In this document: piece after piece, positions 29,823-39,526 of the stretch
How the letters are laid out: the number at the start of each line of letters is the position of its first letter
Numbering within the stretch: position 1 is the first letter of the stretch
Assembly: GCA_027676805.1 (NCBI GenBank)
Contig: JAQENU010000005.1
Coordinates: forward strand, 124,001 to 188,000
Direction of reading: 5' to 3'
From: Coprobacillaceae bacterium UN01-12pH3A
GTDB lineage: Bacteria; Bacillota_I; Bacilli_A; Erysipelotrichales; Coprobacillaceae
Length of the DNA stretch: 64,000 nt
The notes under the pieces: generated by a model
What the model was told of the DNA's origin: nothing
What the model saw: the letters and a program-made list of their open reading frames with translations, nothing else
Databases searched by the model: none
Translations under genes and position numbers: made by a program

Positions 29823-31080
29823 TCAGTTGATCCTATTTTCTGTTACCCTATATCTTATTTTAGCTTTTTTTCTAGGCAGCAGTTTAATTCATATGGAAGA
29901 TAAACGGAATCAAACCTACCGCGTTGAAAGCAATCGCATTATGGAAAAAATAAACATGGGGGAGCCGATAGAGGAAATGATTCTTAGTGCCTATTCCTCT
30001 ATACAAGGGATTAAGTTTTTGGATATTTCTGTGACTGAAAAAAAGAGTGTCGATTCGTTTTTTAATGAAAATAATAACGAGAAAATCCATATTGAACCCT
30101 ATTATAAAGCTGATGAATTGATCGGCTATGTGAAATTTATTTATCAATTACCAAGCTTTAACATTGAACAGATATTTTGGCGTTCACAGTTAACTTTAGG
30201 CATACTAGAATTATCCATTGTAGGAGTGCTGATTTATTTAAAAAAGAAAATTATTTATCCTTTCCAGCGTTTAAATAATGTAGCACTTGATCTTTCAAAA
30301 GGGCATTTTAAAGGAAGCATTCAGGAAGAAAAAAGTCGCTATCTAGGTCGCTTTATGTGGGGAATCAGCCAATTAAAAGATAAACTGGATATATTTTATC
30401 AGCGTCAGTTAGAATTGATGAAAGATAAAAAGACGATTCTGTTGTCTTTATCTCATGATATTAAAACACCCATTAATTTAATTAAATTGTATAGTAAGGC
30501 ATTAGAAGAAAATATTTATATAAAAGAGGAAGATCAGCTTCATGCAATGCATCAAATCGGGGAAAAAGCAGCGGAAATCGAAAATTATGTAGAAGAGATT
30601 ATCCGTTCTTCAAGGGAAGATATTTTAGATGTTCAAATTGAAGAAGGAGAATTCTATCTGACGGATCTGATGAAGCGTGTATTAGCGGTTTATCAGGAAC
30701 AGTGTGATTTGAGACAAATTAAACTAACTGTTCAAAAGTTTGATAATCGCTTGTTAAAAGGGGATATTGAGCGCAGTCAGGAGGTTTTTGAGAATCTTTT
30801 TGAAAATGTTTTTAAATATGGGGATGGCAGAAGCATTGACATTTCTTTTTATGAAGAAGACTATTGCCAGCTTGTTCGCTTTTTTAACACAGGAGAGCCT
30901 GTTTGTGATAATGAATTTAATCATATTTTTGAAAGCTTCTTTAGAGGAAGCAACAGTCAAGGATTAAAAGGAAATGGCTTAGGTCTCTATATATGTCGTG
31001 AATACATGCGAAAAATGGATGGCGATATATTTGCGGAAAAGACAAAGGAAGGCATAGCTTTTATACTTGTCTTTCGATAA
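29809..31080 (+). CDS. Sensor histidine kinase
   Basis: 423 aa. Two membrane helices (about residues 7-27 and 118-138) bracket an extracellular sensor of about 85 residues, followed by a HAMP-like linker, the His box LSHDIKTPIN with phospho-acceptor His216, and an ATPase domain with the N-box NLFENVFKYG and GNGLGLYI. The presence of an extracellular domain separates it from the short BceS-type intramembrane sensors. The ATG lies inside the response regulator gene, implying translational coupling. Confidence 0.9.
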   Translation: MKKYNQLILFSVTLYLILAFFLGSSLIHMEDKRNQTYRVESNRIMEKINMGEPIEEMILSAYSSIQGIKFLDISVTEKKSVDSFFNENNNEKIHIEPYYKADELIGYVKFIYQLPSFNIEQIFWRSQLTLGILELSIVGVLIYLKKKIIYPFQRLNNVALDLSKGHFKGSIQEEKSRYLGRFMWGISQLKDKLDIFYQRQLELMKDKKTILLSLSHDIKTPINLIKLYSKALEENIYIKEEDQLHAMHQIGEKAAEIENYVEEIIRSSREDILDVQIEEGEFYLTDLMKRVLAVYQEQCDLRQIKLTVQKFDNRLLKGDIERSQEVFENLFENVFKYGDGRSIDISFYEEDYCQLVRFFNTGEPVCDNEFNHIFESFFRGSNSQGLKGNGLGLYICREYMRKMDGDIFAEKTKEGIAFILVFR

Positions 31081-31108
31081 CAAATAAAATGAACAGAAGG
31101 AGAAATTT

Positions 31109-31612
31109 ATGAAGGAACAATTTGCTAAACCGGCTGTCGCGGCTATCATTGAAAGAACAATAGAAAATGAAACATACATTCTAATGCAGGAACGGAAAAA
31201 GGAAAATGATCTGAATACGAATGGTCTTATTGAGATTGCTGCAGGTAAAATCAGAGAATATGAAAGTGTCTTTGATGCTTTAAAACGTGAAGTATATGAA
31301 GAAACCGGATTAACTGTTACAAAAATTATGGGTCAGGAGCAGACCGAGTATGCGATCAATCCAACAGCAAGTATCATGGGATTCACCCCGTTTTATATCA
31401 CTCAAAATCTTGACGGCATCTATTCATTGATCGTGATGACCTTTATCTGTGAAGGGGAGGGAGAACCGGTAAGCAATACAAATGAAACTATCAATATTCA
31501 TTGGGTAAAGTTAGAAGAAGCTGCATCTTTATTGGAAAAATTCCCTGAAAAAATATTTCCGATGCACCTGCTTTCATTAAAGAAATATATTCAATATAAA
31601 GTGAAGCCTTAA
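31109..31612 (+). CDS. NUDIX hydrolase
   Basis: 167 aa. The NUDIX box is complete: GKIREYE then seven residues and REVYEETGL (residues about 47-69). This fold hydrolyses nucleoside diphosphate derivatives such as ADP-ribose or oxidised nucleotides; the substrate cannot be read from the sequence. ATG behind AGAAGGAG. Short gap after the kinase gene, so possibly co-transcribed with it, and followed by a terminator. Confidence 0.88.
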   Translation: MKEQFAKPAVAAIIERTIENETYILMQERKKENDLNTNGLIEIAAGKIREYESVFDALKREVYEETGLTVTKIMGQEQTEYAINPTASIMGFTPFYITQNLDGIYSLIVMTFICEGEGEPVSNTNETINIHWVKLEEAASLLEKFPEKIFPMHLLSLKKYIQYKVKP

Positions 31613-31617
31613 TATAG

Positions 31618-31647
31618 GAAGTCTCTTATAAAGAGCTTTCTTTTTAT
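31618..31647 (+). terminator. Terminator after the NUDIX gene
   Basis: Stem GAAGTCTCTT / AAGAGCTTTC (one mismatch, one G-U), loop ATA, then TTTTTATT. Confidence 0.65.
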
Positions 31648-31883
31648 TTAAACAGGAATCGTCATATAACTCTTATCGAAATAAAATGGTGTCATTACCC
31701 CTAACTAAATATAGTGGTTTCAAATAAAGGGCTTCTATGATAGAATAATAAAAAAGGACATATAATGACTTAAAATGTGAAATTAAGTTATAATTGGGAA
31801 TTTGTTTTTCTCTTGCATTATTTGTCATTGTCTTAAAAAAATAATATTTTAGGGTTATACAACATGGAAGAGAGGCATGTGGG

Positions 31884-33710
31884 ATGTTGAACGATCATAA
31901 TAAAAAGTCCGCACATAACATTATCATTTTTTCTGCTATATGGATTGTTGCTATTGGAATTTTGATGTTTTCGCTTTATCAAAATCTTGGATATGCAAAA
32001 GTGATAAATTATAGTGGAGTTGTGCGTGGGGCTACACAGCGTTTAATCAAAAAAGAGCTAACGAATCACCCTGATGATGATATGATCGTTTATCTGGATG
32101 AGCTGCTAGAAAATTTACATACCGGACATGGATCTTTCAATTTAATTAAAATAGATGATGAGAATTATCAAAATCAAATTCAATCTATGATGGTTAAATG
32201 GGAAGAGATTAAAACAGAAATAAATCACATCCGTGCTGGACAATCTCCCGATCGGCTTTTTAGTTTAAGTGAAAATTATTTTGAAGATGCAGACCGAATG
32301 GTACATACTGCCGAAGAATATTCGAATCTTCAATTGAAACAGCTCATTGTTTTTTTCTTATTCTACTTAGTGCTTTCAATTAGTGCTTTTATTATCTGGT
32401 ATCGATTTAAACAAGATGAATTAAATAAAGTGTTATATATTGACAGTTTATCGGGAATTCCGAATTTAACGGCGTTTGAGTTGAATGTTGCGGCATATTT
32501 AGAAAAGAAGCATGATAAAGAATTGGTGGTATTATGCTTTGATATTAATGATTTCAAATTTCTCAATACTTCCTACGGTTATCCTTTAGGGGATTCTTTA
32601 ATTAAGATTATTGCCAAGGTTGTAAAAAAAGTAGCGGTTCAGCGAGATTGCTGTGCAAGAAGCGGAGCCGATAATTTTTATCTTTTAGCTGAAAATCGTA
32701 AAGATCTTTATGTGCATATTGGCACACATGTGATTGAAGCCATTCAGAAAGAGTGTGCATTTGATATAGCGAGTGATATTTCTTTTAGTTTTGGCGGGTT
32801 TAAAATTCATGGGGACATAGAAATCAGAGAGATTATTGACCGTGTTAATTTAGCTCATAAAAATGCGAAAAGTATGAAAAGTGACGCCATTATTTGGTAT
32901 GATCATACTTTGACGGTCCAGCTATTAGAGGACAATAAGAAAATTAAACAGATGCATCGTGATTTGCAGGAAGAGAAGTTTTTGCTTTATCTTCAGCCGA
33001 AATTTGATGTTGCTACTTTGGAAATCATTGGTGCAGAGGCACTGGTTCGCTGGCAATTTTCTAAAGAGGTTTTTTTGTATCCGGATAGTTTTATCCCGTT
33101 ATTTGAACTGACCGGAAATATCTTTGAACTTGATTTTTATATGTTGGAAAAAACATGTGCCTATATCAAAACACATCACTTAGAACAAAGTCATTTTAAG
33201 GTATCTATCAACTTCTCCAGAGTAACGCTTTATCGAAAAAATTTTAGAGAACAGCTTTTTATTGTGTTGGATAAATATGATGTGTCACCGACAAGTTTAG
33301 AAATAGAAATTACCGAAAATTCGATTAATGGACTTTCGGATCCGATCATTTACCTATTGCAGGATTTACGTCAGCAAGGATTCTTAATCTCTATTGATGA
33401 TTTTGGAACAGGCTATTCATCGCTCAGCTTATTAAGCTCACTGCCGGTAGATATATTAAAAATTGATAAGGCATTCTTGCTGGATAAGCATAATGAAAAG
33501 AATATTCAAGACATTTTAGGTCTAATTATCAGTGTCGCCCATTCTTTAAACATTAAAGTTATTTGTGAGGGCGTGGAGACACAGGAGCAAGCAAACTTAT
33601 TAAAAACTCTTTCTTGTGATTATGGTCAGGGATACTTGATTTCAAAACCTATCGATGAAAACGATTTTGAGAGTAAGTATCTTGCAAGAAAGGAGTGTGC
33701 AGTAAGATGA
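31884..33710 (+). CDS. Membrane c-di-GMP phosphodiesterase (degenerate GGDEF + EAL)
   Basis: 608 aa. Two membrane helices (about 13-32 and 153-174) bracket an extracellular region. The GGDEF domain (about 180-335) is degenerate: the signature reads SGADNF around Asp263, so cyclase activity is unlikely, though it might bind nucleotide. The EAL domain (350-600) is well kept, with EALVRW (Glu385), NFS, EITEN and DDFGTGYSSL, so it should hydrolyse c-di-GMP. Its stop overlaps the ATG of a decayed PAS gene, pointing to a former two-gene unit. Confidence 0.88.
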   Translation: MLNDHNKKSAHNIIIFSAIWIVAIGILMFSLYQNLGYAKVINYSGVVRGATQRLIKKELTNHPDDDMIVYLDELLENLHTGHGSFNLIKIDDENYQNQIQSMMVKWEEIKTEINHIRAGQSPDRLFSLSENYFEDADRMVHTAEEYSNLQLKQLIVFFLFYLVLSISAFIIWYRFKQDELNKVLYIDSLSGIPNLTAFELNVAAYLEKKHDKELVVLCFDINDFKFLNTSYGYPLGDSLIKIIAKVVKKVAVQRDCCARSGADNFYLLAENRKDLYVHIGTHVIEAIQKECAFDIASDISFSFGGFKIHGDIEIREIIDRVNLAHKNAKSMKSDAIIWYDHTLTVQLLEDNKKIKQMHRDLQEEKFLLYLQPKFDVATLEIIGAEALVRWQFSKEVFLYPDSFIPLFELTGNIFELDFYMLEKTCAYIKTHHLEQSHFKVSINFSRVTLYRKNFREQLFIVLDKYDVSPTSLEIEITENSINGLSDPIIYLLQDLRQQGFLISIDDFGTGYSSLSLLSSLPVDILKIDKAFLLDKHNEKNIQDILGLIISVAHSLNIKVICEGVETQEQANLLKTLSCDYGQGYLISKPIDENDFESKYLARKECAVR

Positions 33711-34090
33711 GTGATTTTTTAGAAAATGAATTAAGCACTGTTATCTTAGATGAAGATGACAATCTTGTCTGCATAGTAGATCCGGATATTTATGATATAG
33801 TTTATTTGAATAAAGGGGCTAAGCGCCTTTTTCATCTGTCGATAGAAGAAGAAAGCTATAAAAACAGAATCCCTTTTGCAGGGATCAGATCAGCCGTGCA
33901 GCTTTTGTACAAATAAGTTACTAACGACACATGATTTTTATCGCTGGGAGTTTTTTACCCGGTGTTTTAGCGCTATTTTATGATTAAGGATAAGTTCATT
34001 ATTCTTCACAACAAGACCTATCGTTTAGAGATCACAGTTGATCTGACAGATAAAGAAGAGGAAAGAAAAACATGCTTATTATACCTCTAA
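33707..34090 (+). pseudogene. Decayed PAS-domain sensor fragment
   Basis: ATG 33707 overlaps the previous stop. The first frame reads LVCIVDPDIYDIVYLNKGAKRLF and ends at 33916. A second frame continues QGSDQPCSFCTNKLLT...FYRWEFF, and a third (from about 33980) reads MIKDKFIILHNKTYRLEITVDLT and ends at 34090. Joined, they match the second PAS domain of the hybrid kinase at 35884 (DLLYVNK...VIQGRTSPCPFCTN...YEWEFY...MIKN). At least two frameshifts and no output domain remain. Confidence 0.65.
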
Positions 34091-34135
34091 AAATAAAACC
34101 GCTCAGTAAAATAATGCAAAGCGTGTTTCATAATA

Positions 34136-34227
34136 AAAACACATGAATTTGTATTGGACTCCATTTGTTAGATTTTCACATCTAATTTTGAGAGATCATT
34201 TTAATCTACAGATCATGTGTTTTTTTT
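34136..34227 (+). terminator. Long-loop inverted repeat with T tail
   Basis: Perfect 11-bp arms AAAACACATGA and TCATGTGTTTT, 66 bases apart, with a T8 run after the right arm. It lies between a decayed plus-strand gene and the convergent cyclase gene. Terminator function is plausible only if the long loop folds. Confidence 0.4.
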
Positions 34228-34228
34228 G

Positions 34229-34792
34229 TTATATTTCTGCTACCACGCGACAAGGCAGCCCGGTCATTTGACTGTAATGAATAGGATAAGTGTTGATTAC
34301 ACATTGTACGACCTTTTGATGATTGAGCAAAGTTTCCATGTGACAAAGATTTTCAACGACAAATACGTTATGATCGGCACAGTATTGGTCTATCGGTGTA
34401 TGCTCTTTTCCACGGCGAATTCCCGCACAGTCGATACCGATCATACTAACTCCTTTTTGAATGCATGCCTCAATTAAAGTTTTAGATAATTGCGGGTGCT
34501 TTTTAAAGTAGCGTGCAGTTCCGTAGCCAGTCTCGTTAATAAATCCGCTGTAAAAGGCGATAAACATATTTTCTTGAACGAGATCCAGCTCAATATCGTC
34601 TATTTCAATATCACGATCTTGAATCGAGCTTATATCAAAGATGACTGCCGGTAAGTGCAAATAATCTAATGGAAATTCTTTATCCATGACATCAAAATGT
34701 GTACCCATGTGACCGGATAAAGTGATCTTTTCATTTTGGTTTGCGTCTTTCATCAGCTTAGGGGTAATCTTTAAAGTTAAATCATAATACAT
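34229..34792 (-). CDS. Cyclase-family (kynurenine formamidase-like) hydrolase
   Basis: 187 aa. The metal-binding motif SGHMGTHFD near residues 26-34 and later IGIDCAG and a conserved His-rich end (VENLCHME) mark the PF04199 cyclase/KynB-like family, which are metal-dependent amidases or hydrolases. The short start at 34792 is preceded by GGAGGA; a TTG further upstream would overlap that site. It is divergent from an AraC regulator that is the likely controller. Substrate unknown; no tryptophan degradation genes are nearby. Confidence 0.8.
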   Translation of the reverse strand: MYYDLTLKITPKLMKDANQNEKITLSGHMGTHFDVMDKEFPLDYLHLPAVIFDISSIQDRDIEIDDIELDLVQENMFIAFYSGFINETGYGTARYFKKHPQLSKTLIEACIQKGVSMIGIDCAGIRRGKEHTPIDQYCADHNVFVVENLCHMETLLNHQKVVQCVINTYPIHYSQMTGLPCRVVAEI

Positions 34793-34838
34793 TCTTATTT
34801 CCTCCAAATAGTATATATATTATTATATTAACTGATTG

Positions 34839-34887
34839 AAAGATAATATATAATAATATTAGCGAATAATATCAATATATTATCTTT
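34839..34887. promoter_or_regulatory. Inverted repeat in the divergent cyclase/AraC region
   Basis: 13-bp perfect arms AAAGATAATATAT and ATATATTATCTTT with a 23-base spacer that itself holds two AATAATAT direct repeats. A candidate AraC-type operator between two divergent starts. It ends 13 bp before the AraC start. Confidence 0.5.
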
Positions 34888-34900
34888 TCGAGGAGAAGCT

Positions 34901-35773
34901 ATGAAAATAAATAAGAGTCAGAAAGATCTAACCATTCATGGAACCGTTGGGTTTCCGCTTTCCATTTATGATGATTATGTGTATCCGAATATCTTGAATT
35001 TTACTGAGTGGCATTGGCATGAGGCACTGCAGTTTTGCTTAGTAAAACATGGTGAAGTATGGTTTCATATTAATCAGCACAAAATTTTATTAAAAGCAGG
35101 GGACGGTATCTTTATTAACTCCAAACAATTGCATAAAACAGAAAATACTCAAAAAATTGAAAGCTATTATATCTGCTTTGATGTGCATCCTAATTTTATT
35201 TCCAGTTTTTCTGGGAGTATTATTAATACTCATTATATCCTTCCGATTATTCAAAATAACAGCATTGACTATTGCCTGCTTAAACCCAAAGATGCATGGC
35301 AAACACAAATTCTGCATCATTTGGAAGAAATATATGCCCTTTATCAAGAGAAAGAATCAGAACTCGCCATTCATATATTATTTTTAGAAATTTGGCAGCT
35401 GCTTTTTAAACATCATTTTAAATTTCTGTCATTAAAAGAGCGAAATATTGCCAATGAAAGAATGAGAATAATTATTAATTATATTGAAAACCATTATACA
35501 GAAAAAATAAAACTAGAAGATCTTTCAAATTTGGTAGGATTAACACGTACTTCTTTCTGTCGTGAATTTCAAAAATACATGGGGTGTAGTTTGTTTGATT
35601 ATCTTTTATCATTTCGCCTTCTAAAAAGCATTGAACTTTTAAACTCGGATTTATCTATTACAGAAATCGCATATCGATGTGGATTCAGTACGACAAGCTA
35701 TTATATTGAACAATTTAAGAAAAAAACGAAGATGACGCCTAACTATTACCGTCGCTTTCATGAAGAGGTTTGA
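34901..35773 (+). CDS. AraC-family regulator with N-terminal cupin
   Basis: 290 aa. The cupin-type ligand domain has WHWHEALQF near residues 36-44 and an H-rich barrel; the C-terminal pair of helix-turn-helix motifs (LSNLVGLTRTSFCREFQKY and ITEIAYRCGFST) is complete and ends in TPNYYRRF. ATG behind GAGGAGAAG. Likely regulates the divergent cyclase gene and itself. Confidence 0.9.
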   Translation: MKINKSQKDLTIHGTVGFPLSIYDDYVYPNILNFTEWHWHEALQFCLVKHGEVWFHINQHKILLKAGDGIFINSKQLHKTENTQKIESYYICFDVHPNFISSFSGSIINTHYILPIIQNNSIDYCLLKPKDAWQTQILHHLEEIYALYQEKESELAIHILFLEIWQLLFKHHFKFLSLKERNIANERMRIIINYIENHYTEKIKLEDLSNLVGLTRTSFCREFQKYMGCSLFDYLLSFRLLKSIELLNSDLSITEIAYRCGFSTTSYYIEQFKKKTKMTPNYYRRFHEEV

Positions 35774-35883
35774 TAAAAGCTGAAAAAAGAGGAGAAAAGT
35801 CGAATTCAGATTGCTAAAGAAAATGACAGCGCTTATAATGAAATTAGAGTTTGTCTAAATGCGAGAATAAGAGGGGAATATCA

Positions 35884-38676
35884 ATGGATCAGGCAGAAAA
35901 TAAAGATGTATTAAAAGAAAAAATAATGCTTACACAAGAGGAACAATATCAACTTTTGACAGATACAATGAAAGTCGGAATATGTAATGTGCTTTTAAAT
36001 GAAGAATTTACTTTTCTATGGGGGAATGATTCATTTTATGAGAATTTGGGTTATCAAAAAGCTGAATTTCAGTCTCTATACAACAGTTTTAAATCACTTT
36101 ATCACAATCATTTAAAAGACTTCGATTTTTTTAAGACTGCTTTTAAAGAAGCTGCTGATCATAATAAGAAGAATATCCAGTTTATCTGTTGTTTGCCAAA
36201 GAAAGAGAATACAAGCTGCTGGATGCAGATTCAGGCAAGAATTACGGATAAAAGCATACAGGGAGATAGCATCGTTGAAATCGTTTGTTTAAATGTTGAT
36301 GAGACAATCAAAAAGCAACAAGAAGCAGAACGTGTAAAAGAAATGAAAGCACAGAACTTTGAATGGATGATGTCGGAATATGTTGGCAATGTCTATATTA
36401 GTGACATGGATAATTATGATCTCTTGTATGTTAATAAAACTTCATGTGAGACTTTGCAGGAAGAAATGAAAAATCTGATTGGCAGAAAATGTTATGAGGT
36501 TATACAGGGAAGAACTTCACCTTGTCCGTTTTGTACAAATGATCGTTTGACCTGTGATGAGGCGTACGAATGGGAGTTTTACAATCCTATACTAGAAAGA
36601 ACCTTTATGATTAAAAATCGTCAGATAGAGTGGGAGGGACGACGTGCCCGTATCGAATTGTCTCATGATATGTTTAGTGCCGAATATAAATTAGCCAAAA
36701 AAGATCAGGAACGTGAAGCTATCATCAAAACAATTCCGGGTGGTCTTTCAAGAATAGAAGCAAGAAACTATAAAAAAGTAATTTGGTATAGCGGAGACTA
36801 TTTGGAGATGATTGGCTATACCGCCGAACAGTTCGAATCAGAATTGAATTCAGAATGGACTTATGTGTGTATGGATGATCAGGAAAGGATTTTAAATATA
36901 GCAAAATCTCTTCATGAAACCGGACAAAACGCAGTGCTGGAAACAAAAATTAAACGTCGAAACGGAGAAGAACGTATTTTAACGATTACGATGTGCTATA
37001 TCAGCGGAGAAGATAGCTGGGATGGCATCCCTTCAATTTACAGTGTAGGTATCGATATTACCAAAGAACGTCAGGAACAGGACAGACAAAGAACAGCGTT
37101 GGAGGATGCCTATAAAGCGGCACGTGTAGCCAATGCCGCAAAAACCAATTTCTTATCGTCTATGTCCCACGATATTCGTACACCGATGAATGCGATAGTG
37201 GGAATGACCGTTATCGCAAAAGCTAATATTAATGCACCAGATAAGCTAAATGATTGTTTAAATAAAATCAATGTTTCAAGCCGGCATTTATTAAGCCTGA
37301 TTAATGAGGTTTTAGATATGTCTAAAATTGAAAGCGGTAAAATAGATTTGCTGCCTGAAAATGTAGATTTACCGGAATTGATTGAAAATATAACGGATAT
37401 GTGCAAATCATTAGTAGAAGAAAAACATCTTGATTTTCAAATTGTAGTGGGGCATGTCAGTCATGAAAAAGTCATTGCTGATGGAGAACGCATTAAGCAA
37501 ATCTTTATGAACCTTCTTTCGAATGCGATCAAATATACACCGGAGGGCGGAACGGTTCGTTTCACCATTAATGAGGTGGAATCAATGGTTCGTGGCAGAG
37601 GGTGTTACGAATTTATCTTTACAGATACAGGAATCGGGATGCCTAAGGATTTTATCCCGCATCTATTTGAACCATTTTCACGAGCAGAAGATTCACGGAT
37701 CTCGAAGATACAGGGAACCGGACTAGGAATGGCCATTACTGAAAATATCATTCATATGATGAATGGTACGATTGAAGTAACTAGTGAATTGGGAAAGGGC
37801 AGTCAATTTATTGTCTCACTTCCTTTACAGTTGCAAATAGAAGAGGAAAAAAAGGAAGAAGAATTAATCGGTAATTCTGTCTTGGTTGTGGATGATGATC
37901 AAATGGTATGTGAAAGTGCGGTTTTATTGTTGAAGGAATTAGGGATTCGCGGCTCTTGGGTTCTCTCTGGAAATCAGGCAGTACAAGATATTTTGGAGGC
38001 TCATATCAAAAAAGAAGATTATTTTGCGGTTATTTTAGACTGGAAAATGCCGGAAATGGATGGACTTGAAACTATCAGACAGATTCGTAAAATAATGGGG
38101 GAAGATGTTCCCATCATTATTATTTCAGCGTATGACTATTCTGAAATTGAGGATGAATTCATTCGTGCCGGTGCAGACGCCTTTATCACGAAGCCGTTGT
38201 TTAAATCAAAAATGCTGCATGTTCTGCAACTTTTCTGTTCAAGCAATAGCTTAGAAACTACCAGTGACTATGCTGAACATCAGCATATAGATTTATGCGG
38301 GAAACGCGTTTTACTGGCAGAAGATAACGAATTAAATCGTGAAATCGCGGCAGAGATATTGCAGATGCAGGGAATTTTGGTAGATACCGCAGAAAATGGG
38401 ATGCGTGCGGTAGAAATGTATGCCGCCTCTTGTTTAGGCGGTTATGATGCTATCTTAATGGATATTCAAATGCCGGTTATGGATGGCTACGAAGCTACAG
38501 TGAGGATCCGTTCGATGGAACGAGAAGATGCTAAGACGATTCCTATTTTAGCCCTAACTGCCAATGCTTTTATCACCGATATTGGGAAAGCACAAAATGC
38601 CGGAATGAATGATCATATCGCAAAACCGATCGATGTGGAAGTGCTGATTAAAACCTTGCAGAAGTGGCTTGATTAA
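35884..38676 (+). CDS. Soluble hybrid histidine kinase with three PAS and two receiver domains
   Basis: 930 aa, no membrane segment. Three PAS-type domains (about 15-140, 155-275 and 285-405; the second holds CPFC, a possible metal or redox site), a dimerisation helix with MSHDIRTP and His429, a kinase domain (N-box NLLSNAIKYTPEGG, GTGLGMAI), then two receivers with Asp719 and Asp860. No HPt or output domain is present, so phosphate must pass on. ATG 35884 sits behind GAGGGG; an earlier TTG in frame at 35851 is less likely. A decayed relative of its PAS domain is at 33707. Confidence 0.9.
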   Translation: MDQAENKDVLKEKIMLTQEEQYQLLTDTMKVGICNVLLNEEFTFLWGNDSFYENLGYQKAEFQSLYNSFKSLYHNHLKDFDFFKTAFKEAADHNKKNIQFICCLPKKENTSCWMQIQARITDKSIQGDSIVEIVCLNVDETIKKQQEAERVKEMKAQNFEWMMSEYVGNVYISDMDNYDLLYVNKTSCETLQEEMKNLIGRKCYEVIQGRTSPCPFCTNDRLTCDEAYEWEFYNPILERTFMIKNRQIEWEGRRARIELSHDMFSAEYKLAKKDQEREAIIKTIPGGLSRIEARNYKKVIWYSGDYLEMIGYTAEQFESELNSEWTYVCMDDQERILNIAKSLHETGQNAVLETKIKRRNGEERILTITMCYISGEDSWDGIPSIYSVGIDITKERQEQDRQRTALEDAYKAARVANAAKTNFLSSMSHDIRTPMNAIVGMTVIAKANINAPDKLNDCLNKINVSSRHLLSLINEVLDMSKIESGKIDLLPENVDLPELIENITDMCKSLVEEKHLDFQIVVGHVSHEKVIADGERIKQIFMNLLSNAIKYTPEGGTVRFTINEVESMVRGRGCYEFIFTDTGIGMPKDFIPHLFEPFSRAEDSRISKIQGTGLGMAITENIIHMMNGTIEVTSELGKGSQFIVSLPLQLQIEEEKKEEELIGNSVLVVDDDQMVCESAVLLLKELGIRGSWVLSGNQAVQDILEAHIKKEDYFAVILDWKMPEMDGLETIRQIRKIMGEDVPIIIISAYDYSEIEDEFIRAGADAFITKPLFKSKMLHVLQLFCSSNSLETTSDYAEHQHIDLCGKRVLLAEDNELNREIAAEILQMQGILVDTAENGMRAVEMYAASCLGGYDAILMDIQMPVMDGYEATVRIRSMEREDAKTIPILALTANAFITDIGKAQNAGMNDHIAKPIDVEVLIKTLQKWLD

Positions 38677-38798
38677 AATTAATAGGGAGGAAAATATTTA
38701 ATTCTCCAATCTTTGTTTAAAGATAATAAAATTTTGGATACTGTTTACTTGTAAATCAGATCTTCAAACAAGGAGATCAATAATCTGGAGGAGAATAA

Positions 38799-39401
38799 AT
38801 GAACAATGAATACTTAACTCAGTTAAGAAAAATAAAAAGTGTCTCAATGGCGACGGTTGACCATCATGGGATTCCACAAGTAAGAATTATCGATGTCATG
38901 CTGGTTGAAGGAAATAATTTATATTTCTGCACTTCAAGAGGAAAAGCATTCTATAAGCAGCTGATTGAAAATAAATGGGTTTCTATTTTAGGAATGACAG
39001 AAAACTATCAAACGATTCGCTTTACCGGAAAACCCGTGCATCTACGTGACCATATAAAATGGATTAACAAGATATTTGAACATAACCCGGTGATGAACGA
39101 TGTTTATCCCGGAGAATCTCGTTATATATTAGAACCTTTTTGTTTAAGCGAAGGAACGATTGAATATTTTGACTTAAGCACTTCACCGATCACCCGTAAA
39201 GAAATGATACTCGGAAACGTCGAGTTAGTAAAAAATGGGTTTAAAATCACTGAGACATGCAAGGCATGTGGGATCTGTTTTAAAAAATGTCCGCAGCAAT
39301 GCATTGAAGCAGGGACCCCTTATCATATTGTACAGGAACATTGTTTGCATTGCGGATTATGTAAGGAAGTATGTCCGGTTAAGGCAATACGAAACAGATA
39401 A
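38799..39401 (+). CDS. Pyridoxamine-phosphate-oxidase-like protein with 2x[4Fe-4S] ferredoxin domain
   Basis: 200 aa. Residues 1-135 form a split-barrel flavin-binding fold of the pyridoxamine 5'-phosphate oxidase type (SMATVDHHGIPQVR, YFCTSRGKAFYKQL). Residues 145-198 hold two ferredoxin clusters: CKACGICFKKCPQQC and CLHCGLCKEVCP. A flavin and iron-sulfur redox role is likely; the substrate is unknown. ATG behind CTGGAGGAG. Confidence 0.88.
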   Translation: MNNEYLTQLRKIKSVSMATVDHHGIPQVRIIDVMLVEGNNLYFCTSRGKAFYKQLIENKWVSILGMTENYQTIRFTGKPVHLRDHIKWINKIFEHNPVMNDVYPGESRYILEPFCLSEGTIEYFDLSTSPITRKEMILGNVELVKNGFKITETCKACGICFKKCPQQCIEAGTPYHIVQEHCLHCGLCKEVCPVKAIRNR

Positions 39402-39422
39402 CCGAGTTCTTTAAAAAGGGTA

Positions 39423-39453
39423 TTGACTTTAAAGCCAACTTTAATAATAGAAT
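39423..39453 (+). promoter_or_regulatory. MerR-type promoter (19-bp spacer with inverted repeat)
   Basis: TTGACT (39423-39428), a 19-bp spacer, TAGAAT (39448-39453). The spacer contains the perfect inverted repeat TTAAAG-CCAA-CTTTAA. A long spacer filled by a dyad is the hallmark of promoters activated by MerR proteins. The next coding sequence is the TetM-like gene 200 bp downstream; no merR gene is nearby. Confidence 0.6.
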
Positions 39454-39526
39454 ATAAATGTATTAATAAAAGCACAGGATAATACAATTCTATCTTGAAG
39501 GATGAATGAAATTTAGTTATTTTATT

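Noticed and set aside
25975..31080. Bacitracin-type BceAB-BceRS module
   Set aside because: The permease has two FtsX triples and the kinase has an extracellular domain, unlike BceB and BceS; only the general arrangement is shared.
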